From Bacteroidota bacterium (GTDB taxonomy: Bacteria > Bacteroidota > Ignavibacteria > Ignavibacteriales > Ignavibacteriaceae), in NCBI GenBank assembly GCA_022567875.1, contig JADFGB010000086.1, forward strand, positions 1 to 5,972: DNA of 5,972 bases, given 5' to 3'. Shown here in pieces: positions 1-5,972 of the stretch. Position 1 is the stretch's first letter. The number at the start of each line of letters is the position of its first letter. A program made the position numbers and the translations under genes. The notes beneath the pieces were generated by a model. The model searched no databases, was not told where the DNA came from, and saw only the letters and a list, made by a program, of their open reading frames with translations.

Positions 1-44
1 TAAAGAATTTGCTTAAAAGGATAGATTATCATATTAGTTCTTAA
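1..44 (+). CDS. Possible 3' end of an upstream gene, cut by the window edge
   Basis: One frame stays open from the left edge to a TAA at 42-44 and would encode a short tail reading KNLLKRIDYHISS. The other two forward frames stop within the first 16 bases. The spacing of leucine and isoleucine would suit the end of a small coiled-coil protein. In relatives of this group the gene before zapA is often pheT or a small coiled-coil protein, so such a tail is plausible. Thirteen codons cannot prove coding, and no function can be assigned. Confidence 0.3.
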   Translation, partial: KNLLKRIDYHISS

Positions 45-56
45 TATAATATTAAG
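40..56 (+). promoter_or_regulatory. 17-bp palindrome containing a TATAAT box, upstream of zapA
   Basis: CTTAATAT at 40-47 and ATATTAAG at 49-56 are perfect reverse complements around a single A. A consensus -10 hexamer, TATAAT, sits at 45-50 in the middle. The hexamer 17 bases upstream, TAGATT at 22-27, matches the -35 consensus at only three of six positions. If this is a promoter, transcription would start near 57 and give a short leader before the zapA ATG at 80. The palindrome could be an operator lying over the -10 box. AT-rich sequence produces such boxes by chance, so this is tentative. Confidence 0.35.
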
Positions 57-79
57 GATTATTGAAGGATTAGATATTT

Positions 80-376
80 ATGGCAGATAAAAAGAAGCTT
101 AAAGTAAAAATATTTGATACGGAATATTCTCTCTTAGTAGAAAATGAAGATATAGCAAAAGAACTGGCTATTTATGTAAATAAAGTTATGGAAGAAACCA
201 AAGAAGAACTTCCTGACCAACCGGCACAAACCATTGCAATTATTGCTTGTTTAAATATTGCTTATGATTTGTTCCTTGAGAAAAATAAAAATCGAGAATT
301 CCAAATACAAGCTTCAGATATAGTAAAGAAAATAAAATTAAATCTTTACGAACCGGAAATACCTAACCCTTCTTAA
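80..376 (+). CDS. zapA: Cell division protein ZapA
   Basis: ZapA binds FtsZ in the cytoplasm and cross-links its filaments, which steadies the division ring. The 98-residue product has the usual length and layout of the family. The N-terminal beta strands (residues 7-20, KVKIFDTEYSLLV) are followed by a helix around residues 23-42. Next come the conserved helix IAIIACLNIAYDL (residues 52-64) and a charged C-terminal helix that would form the coiled-coil dimer stalk. The start is supported by a GAAGGA ribosome-binding site at 64-69, ten bases before the ATG. The gene leads the plus-strand block and is followed directly by the 6S-like RNA, a pairing seen in many bacteria and an independent support for the call. 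Similarity is at the level expected for this short, divergent family, so the name rests on motif plus context. Confidence 0.88.
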   Translation: MADKKKLKVKIFDTEYSLLVENEDIAKELAIYVNKVMEETKEELPDQPAQTIAIIACLNIAYDLFLEKNKNREFQIQASDIVKKIKLNLYEPEIPNPS

Positions 377-381
377 TCTTT

Positions 382-582
382 TCCGCTCTGTCAGTCTTTA
401 ATAAATGAAAAACTAACTTTCATTATTAGGGAATTTGACTTACGGCGTCTATTGCAGGCCTCAACTTTCAGTTAAATGAGAGTATTGCATTTTGCAGCAG
501 TGGAAGCAAAAAGCGTTCGAGCAGGTTCCCACATTGTCTTAATAGGGTTTTTCCTTATTAACTTTTGGCTGACAGAAGCGGA
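382..582 (+). ncRNA. ssrS: 6S RNA-like regulatory RNA between zapA and rny
   Basis: 6S RNA mimics an open promoter, binds the housekeeping RNA polymerase holoenzyme and lowers transcription in slow growth. Its plan can be drawn by hand here. The ends close as TCCGCT (382-387) with AGCGGA (577-582), C388 with G575, and TGTCAG (389-394) with CTGACA (569-574): 13 pairs with A576 bulged. A large bubble follows. Its 5' side holds hairpin AATGAAA/TTTCATT (404-410 and 418-424) and its 3' side AATAGGG/CCTTATT (541-547 and 553-559, one G-U pair). A terminal stem starts with GGGAATTTG (429-437) against CAGGTTCCC (522-530), with two G-U pairs. The length of 201 bases and the place next to zapA both fit. 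No reading frame crosses the gap. No U-rich terminator follows, so it may be trimmed from a zapA-rny transcript. No covariance search was run, so the exact family (general 6S or the 6S-Flavo type) and ends are open. Confidence 0.75.
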
Positions 583-609
583 GTTTAAATTCATATACTT
601 GGAGGAAAA

Positions 610-2184
610 ATGTCTATTACTGAGAATATGCTAATTATGATAGGGGCAGAAGTTTTTATAGTTGTATTGTTCTTTTATCTTGGTTGGATGTTGAATGTAA
701 AATTAGGAAAGAAAAGTCTTTCATCAGCTGAAGAAAAAGCAAAACAAATTATTACAAATGCTGAAAAAGAAGTGAATAATTTAAAAAGAGAAAAACTTCT
801 TGAAGTTAAAGATGAATGGTATAGAAAGAAAAGTGAATTTGATAAAGAGGTATCCAATAAAAGAAACAAGTATTCAAATCTTGAAAAACAGTTTACCAAC
901 AGGGAAGAAAACATTGAAAAGAAATTTGACCTTGTTTTGAAGAAAGAAAATGATGCAAAAGGTTTTGAAAAGCAATTAAATGAGTTACAGGTAAAAATTG
1001 ATAGGCGTTTAGAATCAGTCAAAATAACAGAAGAAGAACAGAATGAAAAGTTAGAAAAAATTTCAGGGCTTAGCAAAGAAGAAGCTAAAAGAATACTTAT
1101 TGATAATATGATTCAAGATGCAAAAGTTGATGCATCACAGACTATTAAAGAATTACACGAGGAAGCAAAAGCCGAAGCAAAAAGAGATGCTCAGAAAATT
1201 ATAGTTCAAGCAATTCAAAGAACAGCAGCCGACCATTCAATTGAAACTACAGTTTCTGTTGTGCAAATTCAAAGCGATGATATGAAAGGAAGAATTATCG
1301 GGAAGGAAGGAAGAAATATTAGAGCATTTGAAGCAGCAACAGGTGTGGACGTTATTGTTGATGATACCCCCGAAGCAGTAATACTTTCATCTTTTGATCA
1401 GTTCCGTCGTGAAGTAGCAAGAATATCTTTAGAGAAATTAATTACTGATGGAAGAATTCATCCTACAAGAATAGAAGAAGTTGTTGAAAAAGTTAAAACT
1501 GAATTAGAAGAAGAGCTTGTGAGAGATGGAGAAAACACAGTACTTCAATTAGGGTTACATAATATGCATCCTGAATTAACCAAGCACATTGGTAGAATGA
1601 GATATCGCTCAAGTTACGGTCAAAATTTATTACAGCATAGCGTTGAAGTAGCTTATTTAACAGGCATAATGGCTGCTGAAGTAGGGTTAGATGTAAGTCT
1701 GGCAAAACGTGCAGGATTACTGCATGATGTTGGTAAAACTGTGGATAAAAGCATTGAAGGACCACACGCTTTGCTTGGTTATGATTTAACTAAAAAATAT
1801 AAAGAAGATCCCATAGTTTCAAATGCTGTAGGCTCTCACCACGAAGATATTGAAATGGAGCACCCGATTGCTCCTTTAGTTCAAGCCGCTGATGCTATAA
1901 GTGGTGCAAGACCCGGAGCCAGACGAGAACCGTTAGAAGGTTATGTTAAACGTTTGGAGACACTTGAAGCATTGGCAAATTCTTTTGAAGGTGTTGCAAA
2001 AACTTATGCAATACAAGCTGGGAGAGAAGTTAGGGTTGTTGTTGAACAAGATAAAGTTGATGATACACTCGCAGATAAATTAGCTCACGATATTGCCGAG
2101 AAAATTCAGGAAGAAATGGAATATCCCGGACAAATAAAAATTACAGTTATCAGAGAAATTAGAAAAATAAGTTACGCTAAATAA
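610..2184 (+). CDS. rny: Ribonuclease Y
   Basis: RNase Y is a membrane-anchored endonuclease that starts mRNA decay and processes some structured RNAs. The 524-residue product has all parts in the family order. An N-terminal membrane segment (about residues 8-28) is followed by a long charged coiled coil (about 36-200). The KH RNA-binding domain has its loop in GRIIGKEGRNIR (227-238). The HD nuclease domain (about 335-430) shows H343, the metal-binding pair H372-D373 in LLHDVGK, the H410-H411-E412 cluster and D428 in QAADAISG. A C-terminal domain completes it. The length matches the usual 510-525. The start is fixed by a strong GGAGG at 601-605, four bases before the ATG, the best ribosome-binding site in the window. 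It lies 27 bases after the 6S-like RNA and 25 bases before coaE. RNase Y is the natural candidate to trim that RNA, but this is inference. Nothing is broken or missing. Confidence 0.97.
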   Translation: MSITENMLIMIGAEVFIVVLFFYLGWMLNVKLGKKSLSSAEEKAKQIITNAEKEVNNLKREKLLEVKDEWYRKKSEFDKEVSNKRNKYSNLEKQFTNREENIEKKFDLVLKKENDAKGFEKQLNELQVKIDRRLESVKITEEEQNEKLEKISGLSKEEAKRILIDNMIQDAKVDASQTIKELHEEAKAEAKRDAQKIIVQAIQRTAADHSIETTVSVVQIQSDDMKGRIIGKEGRNIRAFEAATGVDVIVDDTPEAVILSSFDQFRREVARISLEKLITDGRIHPTRIEEVVEKVKTELEEELVRDGENTVLQLGLHNMHPELTKHIGRMRYRSSYGQNLLQHSVEVAYLTGIMAAEVGLDVSLAKRAGLLHDVGKTVDKSIEGPHALLGYDLTKKYKEDPIVSNAVGSHHEDIEMEHPIAPLVQAADAISGARPGARREPLEGYVKRLETLEALANSFEGVAKTYAIQAGREVRVVVEQDKVDDTLADKLAHDIAEKIQEEMEYPGQIKITVIREIRKISYAK

Positions 2185-2209
2185 ACTTTTATTTTCTAAA
2201 TATATTTTA

Positions 2210-2818
2210 ATGAACGATAAAAAACTTAAAATAGCTGTAACAGGAAATATTGGTTCAGGTAAATCGACTTTTTGCAATTATATTGAATCTAAAGGTTACA
2301 AAGTTTTAAGAGCAGATGATATTGCAAAAGATATATTAGTAAATGATGAAGATGTAAAATCGGAAATTATTAGTGTATTCGGTACAGAAACATTTAGTGG
2401 TAGTGAATTAAATAAAAAATATCTTGCCGAAAAGGTCTTTGCTGAGCAACAAAAAGTTCAATTAATAAATTCTATTATTCATCCTGCTGTTTTAAAAAAT
2501 CTTAATGAACAATTTAGAAAATTATTTGTGAATGAAAAAATTGTTTTTGTTGAAGCTGCATTAATATATGAAGCAAATATGGAAGAACTATTTGATTACG
2601 TTGTACTAATTTCTTCTGAACTTATGAACAGATTTAAAAGGAAGGAAAAAAGCGATAAATATACTTTTGAAGAATTTAAAAGAAGAGAAGAGAATCAGAT
2701 AAAAGAAGAAGAAAAAAGTAAAAGAGCAGATTTTGAATTTAAGAATAACGGTAGTATTCAAGAACTTGAACAAAAGGCAGAATTGCTTTTAATGATGCTA
2801 AAAGGAATGGCTACATAG
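2210..2818 (+). CDS. coaE: Dephospho-CoA kinase
   Basis: CoaE uses ATP to phosphorylate the ribose 3'-hydroxyl of dephospho-CoA, the last step of coenzyme A synthesis, in the cytoplasm. The 202-residue protein has the family's usual length. The P-loop GNIGSGKST (residues 12-20) follows the first beta strand. ADDIAK (35-40) carries the conserved aspartate region, and IIHP (89-92) and the strand FVEAALIYE (113-121) match the family's substrate-side motifs. R141 lies in the lid region, and N162-Q163 and ADFEFKNNGS (173-182) match the family's closing motifs. The ATG comes 25 bases after the rny stop with no clear ribosome-binding site, which suits translation fed from rny or start selection without Shine-Dalgarno pairing. 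The stop is separated from the pheA ATG by one base. Base use matches its neighbours. Confidence 0.95.
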   Translation: MNDKKLKIAVTGNIGSGKSTFCNYIESKGYKVLRADDIAKDILVNDEDVKSEIISVFGTETFSGSELNKKYLAEKVFAEQQKVQLINSIIHPAVLKNLNEQFRKLFVNEKIVFVEAALIYEANMEELFDYVVLISSELMNRFKRKEKSDKYTFEEFKRREENQIKEEEKSKRADFEFKNNGSIQELEQKAELLLMMLKGMAT

Positions 2819-2819
2819 T

Positions 2820-3653
2820 ATGAAATTAATTGCTATTCAAGGTGAGAAAGGATCATTTAGTGAAAATGCTGCAAAAAGTTATTTCGGAAATAATATTAAA
2901 ATTTCTACTTCATTTTCCTTTAGTGATGTTTTTCATAAAGTTAAATATAAAAAAGTAAACTACGGCATTGTGCCTATAGAGAATTCACTTTACGGTAGCG
3001 TAATTGATTCACTTGACTTGCTTCAAAAGAATTCTCTTTATATTGTCGGTGAAATTAATCTTCAGATAAGTCACTTTCTGATTTCTAACAAAAAATATAA
3101 GCTTTCACAAGTTAAAAAAATATATTCCCATCCCCAGGCTTTAGGGCAATGTTCAAAATTTTTAGACTCAATACCTCAAGTAAAAATAATACCAAATTAT
3201 GATACAGCCGGTTCAGCTAAAATGCTAAACAAATATCAAGATGAATTCTCAGCTGCTATTGCTAGCAGGGAAGCAGCGAAAATTTACGGATTAAAAATAG
3301 TTAGATCAAATATTCAAAACAAAAAGAAAAATTACACGAGGTTTCTAATTATTGCTCAAAGTCCACATAGGGGGAAATTAAATAATCCAAAAACATCTGT
3401 TTGTATTGAGCTAAAAAGTATACCCGGAGCTTTGTTCAAAGCTCTAAGTGTATTCGCACTAAGAGATATCGACCTTGTAAAAATAGAATCAAGACCGATA
3501 CCGGATAAACCGTTTCAATATCTATTTTATATTGATTTTGTCGGTGATCTAAAAGATGGGAAAATAAAATTAGCAATTAATCATCTTAAAGAAATTTCGT
3601 CTGAAATAAAGTCTTTTGGTACTTATGAAACCGGTAAGTTTATTTCAAAATAA
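2820..3653 (+). CDS. pheA: Prephenate dehydratase (one-domain PDT with ACT domain)
   Basis: The enzyme decarboxylates and dehydrates prephenate to phenylpyruvate, the precursor of phenylalanine. The 277 residues start directly with the PDT domain, so this is the separate form without a fused chorismate mutase. Motifs visible in order are GEKGSFSE (residues 8-15), VPIENSLYGSV (51-61), SHPQALGQC (103-111), DTAGSA (128-133) and NYTRF (171-175), whose Thr-Arg-Phe is the catalytic signature. An ACT domain (about 191-275) carries PGALFKAL (202-209) and ESRP (223-226), the two motifs that bind phenylalanine in feedback-inhibited enzymes, so inhibition by phenylalanine is likely. Start and stop are clear: one base separates the ATG from the coaE stop, and AAGGA at 2802-2806 inside coaE may serve as ribosome-binding site. 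The coaE link is probably co-transcription rather than shared biochemistry. Confidence 0.95.
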   Translation: MKLIAIQGEKGSFSENAAKSYFGNNIKISTSFSFSDVFHKVKYKKVNYGIVPIENSLYGSVIDSLDLLQKNSLYIVGEINLQISHFLISNKKYKLSQVKKIYSHPQALGQCSKFLDSIPQVKIIPNYDTAGSAKMLNKYQDEFSAAIASREAAKIYGLKIVRSNIQNKKKNYTRFLIIAQSPHRGKLNNPKTSVCIELKSIPGALFKALSVFALRDIDLVKIESRPIPDKPFQYLFYIDFVGDLKDGKIKLAINHLKEISSEIKSFGTYETGKFISK

Positions 3654-3668
3654 TTGTAATTAACATAA

Positions 3669-3710
3669 TTGAAATAATAAAACTGTTAAAGTAAATTTGT
3701 TTATCAAATT
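3669..3710 (+). promoter_or_regulatory. Possible weak promoter and inverted repeat before proline dehydrogenase
   Basis: The 74-base gap after pheA holds TTGAAA at 3669-3674 (five of six matches to a -35 box). TAAATT at 3692-3697 (four of six to a -10 box) lies 17 bases further on. An inverted repeat, AATTTG at 3694-3699 and CAAATT at 3705-3710, overlaps the -10 box and the expected start point near 3704. It has no run of T after it, so it is not a typical terminator and could be an operator. The gap is extremely AT-rich, so chance matches are likely. Confidence 0.25.
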
Positions 3711-3727
3711 AAAAGGTAAAAGTAATA

Positions 3728-4654
3728 TTGAATCTGTTAAATAAATTGATTGTTACTATTGTTCAATTTATGCCTAAGAAATTAGTTTGGAAATTCTCCA
3801 AAAAATACATTGCAGGGGAAACACTTCAAGACGCAGTAAATTTAGTTAAAGAACTTAATAAAAAAGGAATTCTTGCAACATTGGACTTACTTGGAGAAGC
3901 CGTAAAAAATAAAGATGAAGCAATAGAATCAAAAGATGAAGCAAAACGGGTTATTGATAAAATCATTTCCGAAAAATTAATGGCTAATCTATCGATTAAA
4001 CCAACACAAATGGGGCTTAGCATTGACAGTGAGTTTGCGTATGAGCAAATTTCTGAATTAGTGGCAAAGGTTGAAGAAGTAAATAATTTTATACGTATTG
4101 ATATGGAAGATTCCCCGTATACAACTTTAACTTTTGATTTATTAAAAAGATTGAGAGAAAAATATAGTAGGGTAGGTGTTGTTGTACAAGCATATCTTAA
4201 AAGAAGCATAAATGATATAATTGATTTAAATAAAATAAATACTAATTACAGATTGTGTAAAGGCATTTATCTTGAATCACAAGAGATTGCTTACAAAAAA
4301 AGAAAAACTATAAGAGAAAATTATTTAAAACTCTTAGAAGAAATTATTTCATCGGGCAATTACGTTGGTATTGCAACACATGATGAATATCTTATTAATG
4401 AATCATGCAAATTGATTAAAAAATATAATTTATCAAATGATAAATTTGAGTTTCAAATGCTGCTTGGTGTGAGAGAAGATTTAAAAGATAAGATTGTTAA
4501 GGACGGTTATAAAATTAGAATTTATATTCCATACGGTAAAAATTGGTACAACTATTCAATCCGCAGACTAAAAGAAAATCCAACTATTGCAGGATACATA
4601 TTCAAAAATTTATTTTCCCGTTCAAACTGCGTTTGCGATGAAGCAAACCAATGA
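3728..4654 (+). CDS. Proline dehydrogenase, one-domain, with an altered C-terminal end
   Basis: This FAD enzyme oxidises proline to pyrroline-5-carboxylate and passes electrons to the membrane quinone pool. Family motifs lie in order: TLDLLGE (residues 51-57), [10 protein letters not shown] (88-97), [12 protein letters not shown] (121-132), QAYLKRS (154-160), [11 protein letters not shown] (174-184), GIATHDE (214-220), FQMLLGVR (242-249) and [11 protein letters not shown] (266-276). RRLKE (279-283) supplies the two arginines and the glutamate that hold proline. About 308 residues is normal for the one-domain form, so no aldehyde dehydrogenase domain is fused and the partner enzyme is not in the window. 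The start is TTG: an A-rich AAAAGG site lies at 3711-3716, and the next ATG (3770) would drop residues that look native. The core reads as native to about residue 296. The last dozen residues ([10 protein letters not shown] and the few before) are unlike the family and lie at the composition break, so the true end has probably been replaced. Confidence 0.92.
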   Translation: MNLLNKLIVTIVQFMPKKLVWKFSKKYIAGETLQDAVNLVKELNKKGILATLDLLGEAVKNKDEAIESKDEAKRVIDKIISEKLMANLSIKPTQMGLSIDSEFAYEQISELVAKVEEVNNFIRIDMEDSPYTTLTFDLLKRLREKYSRVGVVVQAYLKRSINDIIDLNKINTNYRLCKGIYLESQEIAYKKRKTIRENYLKLLEEIISSGNYVGIATHDEYLINESCKLIKKYNLSNDKFEFQMLLGVREDLKDKIVKDGYKIRIYIPYGKNWYNYSIRRLKENPTIAGYIFKNLFSRSNCVCDEANQ

Positions 4655-5877
4655 ATTCCCCTCAACAATACTTTATCAAAATCAAGAAGTGTTATGCGCT
4701 TGTCTCCTTTTGAAACTGACTCGTCTTTTGTAAGTTCAGAAAGAAGAGCAAGTGCCCCCGGGGTGTCTAGATCGTTGTTGATATATCTATGGAAACGTTC
4801 TTGGTATTCTTTATGTATTGTTCCATTTTTACTGCCGAGATCTTCCACAAAAAGCCGTAAGAGTCGTGAAAAAGCAATTTCTGCCCCCTTGAGTGCTTCC
4901 CACGTAAAATTAAGTGGCGTGCGGTAGTGACCTGTCAGAAGCCAATAGCGATAGGCAAGAGCGGTAAACCCACGGTCTTCAATTTGTCGCAAGAGAACCG
5001 TATTTCCCAGTGATTTTGAAATCTTTTGGTTCTCAATGGTTATAAATTCGTTATGGAGCCAGTATTTTACATATTGTTTTTTTGTAACCGATTCCGCTTG
5101 TGCTATTTCATTATTGTGATGAATGGGGATGTGGTCAATTCCACCTGTATGAATATCAAACGTTTTTCCCAAATATTTCATAGACATGGCACTACACTCA
5201 ATATGCCAGCCGGGAAAGCCTGTCCCCCAAGGCGACTCCCACACCATCACCTGATTGGCATTATCCCCGACTGCTTTAATCCACAAGGCAAAGTCTGTTG
5301 GATTTTTTTTATTACCCATAGCTACCCTGGCACCGGCTTTAAGCCCGGCAATATCTAGATTTGCCAGCTTGCCATAATCTTTAAACTTGGATGTGTCAAA
5401 ATAAAGACCATCAACAGTTTCATAAGTTAAATCATTTTTGGCTATTTCTTCGATCAACTTAACCATGTCTTTCACATGATCAGTCGCCTTAACCCATTTG
5501 TTTGGTTCAGAGATGTTCAATTTGGCAATATCATCTTTAAAACAGTCTGCATATTTATCTGCCAATTTTAACAAACTCTTTTTATTGGGCTCTAGGCCTT
5601 CACGGGCCAAAGCCTTCATCATTTTATCTTCACCTTCATCAGCGTCTGAAACCAGATGGCCAACGTCAGTAATATTTTCAATGTGTTCAACTTTATAACC
5701 GTTGTAAATTAAAACGCGCTTAAGCACATCTTCGAAAATATACGCTCGAAGATTGCCAATATGCGCGTAATCATAAACAGTCGGCCCGCAAGCATATAGG
5801 CCAACTTTCTTAGGTTTGATCGGCTTGAACTCCTCCTTGGTCCGAGTTAATGTATTGTACAGTTTCAGCTTTTTCAT
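4552..5877 (-). CDS. cysS: Cysteinyl-tRNA synthetase, C-terminally truncated
   Basis: CysRS charges tRNA-Cys with cysteine using ATP. Numbering is from an in-frame ATG at 5886. The class I fold is plain: [14 protein letters not shown] (residues 32-45) holds the HIGH-type motif HIGN, and KISKS (288-292) is the KMSKS-type loop. The zinc ligands are all present: C33, C231 in GWHIEC, and H256 and E260 in HHNNE. The region after 340 is the start of the anticodon-binding helices, ending in LLDFDKVLL (400-408). After that the frame runs on for about 36 residues that do not resemble the family, and the usual C-terminal domain of 50-60 residues, which reads the anticodon, is absent. I prefer the ATG at 5877 (MKKLKLYN), because the ATG at 5886 overlaps a promoter box. 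The wording ([31 protein letters not shown]) recalls Patescibacteria. Base composition differs sharply from the left block. Probably non-functional as it stands. Confidence 0.93.
   Translation of the reverse strand: MKKLKLYNTLTRTKEEFKPIKPKKVGLYACGPTVYDYAHIGNLRAYIFEDVLKRVLIYNGYKVEHIENITDVGHLVSDADEGEDKMMKALAREGLEPNKKSLLKLADKYADCFKDDIAKLNISEPNKWVKATDHVKDMVKLIEEIAKNDLTYETVDGLYFDTSKFKDYGKLANLDIAGLKAGARVAMGNKKNPTDFALWIKAVGDNANQVMVWESPWGTGFPGWHIECSAMSMKYLGKTFDIHTGGIDHIPIHHNNEIAQAESVTKKQYVKYWLHNEFITIENQKISKSLGNTVLLRQIEDRGFTALAYRYWLLTGHYRTPLNFTWEALKGAEIAFSRLLRLFVEDLGSKNGTIHKEYQERFHRYINNDLDTPGALALLSELTKDESVSKGDKRITLLDFDKVLLRGIHWFASSQTQFERENKFLNMYPAIVGFSFSLRIE
4619..4665. other. Probable chimeric or recombination junction
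   Basis: On the left side proline dehydrogenase looks native to about 4618. On the right side CysRS looks native down to about 4666. The bases between fit neither family. Base composition changes here, from lines of 18-35% GC on the left to lines mostly near 40% and up to 53% on the right. The stretch holds a small perfect inverted repeat, GTTTGC at 4631-4636 and GCAAAC at 4643-4648, with a six-base spacer. No terminal repeats of a mobile element, no target duplication and no tRNA are visible. A join of DNA from two organisms during assembly or amplification is the simplest explanation, and true recombination is the alternative. Confidence 0.7.
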
Positions 5878-5884
5878 TTCTATC

Positions 5885-5893
5885 ATTCTACCA
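5885..5893 (-). promoter_or_regulatory. Extended -10 promoter of cysS, probably giving a leaderless mRNA
   Basis: On the minus strand the bases read TGGTAGAAT: a TAGAAT -10 box (five of six) preceded by the TG extension. The best -35 candidate at 17-base spacing, TGGATT, is weak (three of six), which an extended -10 can tolerate. The box includes the first two bases of the upstream ATG at 5886, so that codon cannot be in the message. Transcription would begin about seven bases on, at or next to the ATG at 5877, leaving no leader. The remaining 79 bases to the window edge show no gene that I can support. Confidence 0.5.
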
Positions 5894-5972
5894 AAAAATT
5901 AGGGATAAATCCAGCACCATTTTTAGATATTTTAAAATGTTGCTGTATAAAAAAAGACTCAATCAATTACTC

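Noticed and set aside
675..1076. Open minus-strand frame of 133 codons inside rny
   Set aside because: It lies opposite the repetitive, lysine- and glutamate-rich coiled coil of rny. Its serine- and phenylalanine-rich product is what the reverse reading of such codons gives. No family motif is visible.
3694..3710. AATTTG/CAAATT hairpin as a terminator for pheA
   Set aside because: The stem is only six mostly A-T pairs and is followed by AAAAGG rather than a T-run. It is better treated as a possible operator or chance.
3826..4209. Open minus-strand frame of 127 codons inside proline dehydrogenase
   Set aside because: It overlaps conserved catalytic motifs on the plus strand, has no recognisable domain and is a shadow of the real gene.
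4653..4658. GAATTC site at the junction as a cloning scar
   Set aside because: A six-base site is expected by chance about once in a few kilobases, and no vector or linker sequence lies beside it.
4694..4927. Open plus-strand frame of 77 codons opposite the 3' part of cysS
   Set aside because: It is a shadow of the anticodon-binding helices of CysRS, with no motif and a composition expected from reverse reading.
5026..5358. Open plus-strand frame of 110 codons opposite cysS
   Set aside because: It runs against the zinc-binding and KISKS regions of CysRS. Its product resembles no family I recognise, and it has no clear ribosome-binding site.
5941..5972. TTGATT and TATACA on the minus strand as a second cysS promoter
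   Set aside because: The two boxes are only 11 bases apart, too close for a sigma-70-type promoter.
4552..5972. Right-hand segment as an insertion element or genomic island in the left genome
   Set aside because: There is no integrase, transposase, tRNA target, direct repeat or terminal inverted repeat. The only gene is a broken housekeeping synthetase, which is unusual cargo.

Overview
The window seems to join two unrelated pieces of DNA. Positions 1 to about 4620 are AT-rich (hand-counted lines give 18-35% GC). They carry one co-oriented plus-strand block: the tail of an unidentified gene, zapA, a 6S-like RNA, rny, coaE, pheA and a one-domain proline dehydrogenase. Positions from about 4666 to the end are richer in GC (hand-counted lines 28-53%, mostly near 40%). 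They hold one minus-strand gene for cysteinyl-tRNA synthetase. The gene styles differ too: the left proteins look like the Bacteroidota/Ignavibacteriota side of the FCB group, while the CysRS has the wording typical of Patescibacteria (CPR). Both placements rest on recalled family resemblance, not on a search.

Left block. ZapA (FtsZ-ring stabiliser) is followed by a 233-base gap that is not empty. Two ends 175 bases apart pair as a 13-bp helix, and inside lie a large bubble with a small hairpin on each side and a terminal stem. That is the plan of 6S RNA, the RNA polymerase regulator that lies next to zapA in many bacteria. Next come ribonuclease Y (membrane-anchored mRNA decay nuclease), dephospho-CoA kinase (last step of CoA synthesis) and prephenate dehydratase (phenylalanine synthesis). 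The last two are one base apart, so translation is probably coupled. Proline dehydrogenase follows after 74 bases, with a TTG start and possibly its own weak promoter. The genes serve separate housekeeping tasks and look co-transcribed rather than part of one pathway.

Junction. The proline dehydrogenase and CysRS frames converge and overlap by 103 bases, and in the overlap each reads into sequence unlike its own family. The enzyme core of proline dehydrogenase is complete and only its last dozen residues look foreign. CysRS has lost its C-terminal domain of about 50-60 residues. The simplest reading is a chimeric contig (assembly or amplification artefact) with a breakpoint between about 4619 and 4665. 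A real recombination that broke the incoming CysRS gene is the alternative.

No tRNA, rRNA, CRISPR array, insertion sequence or defence system was seen. I found no convincing undescribed system. The most interesting real feature is the 6S-like RNA, and the most important warning is the junction.
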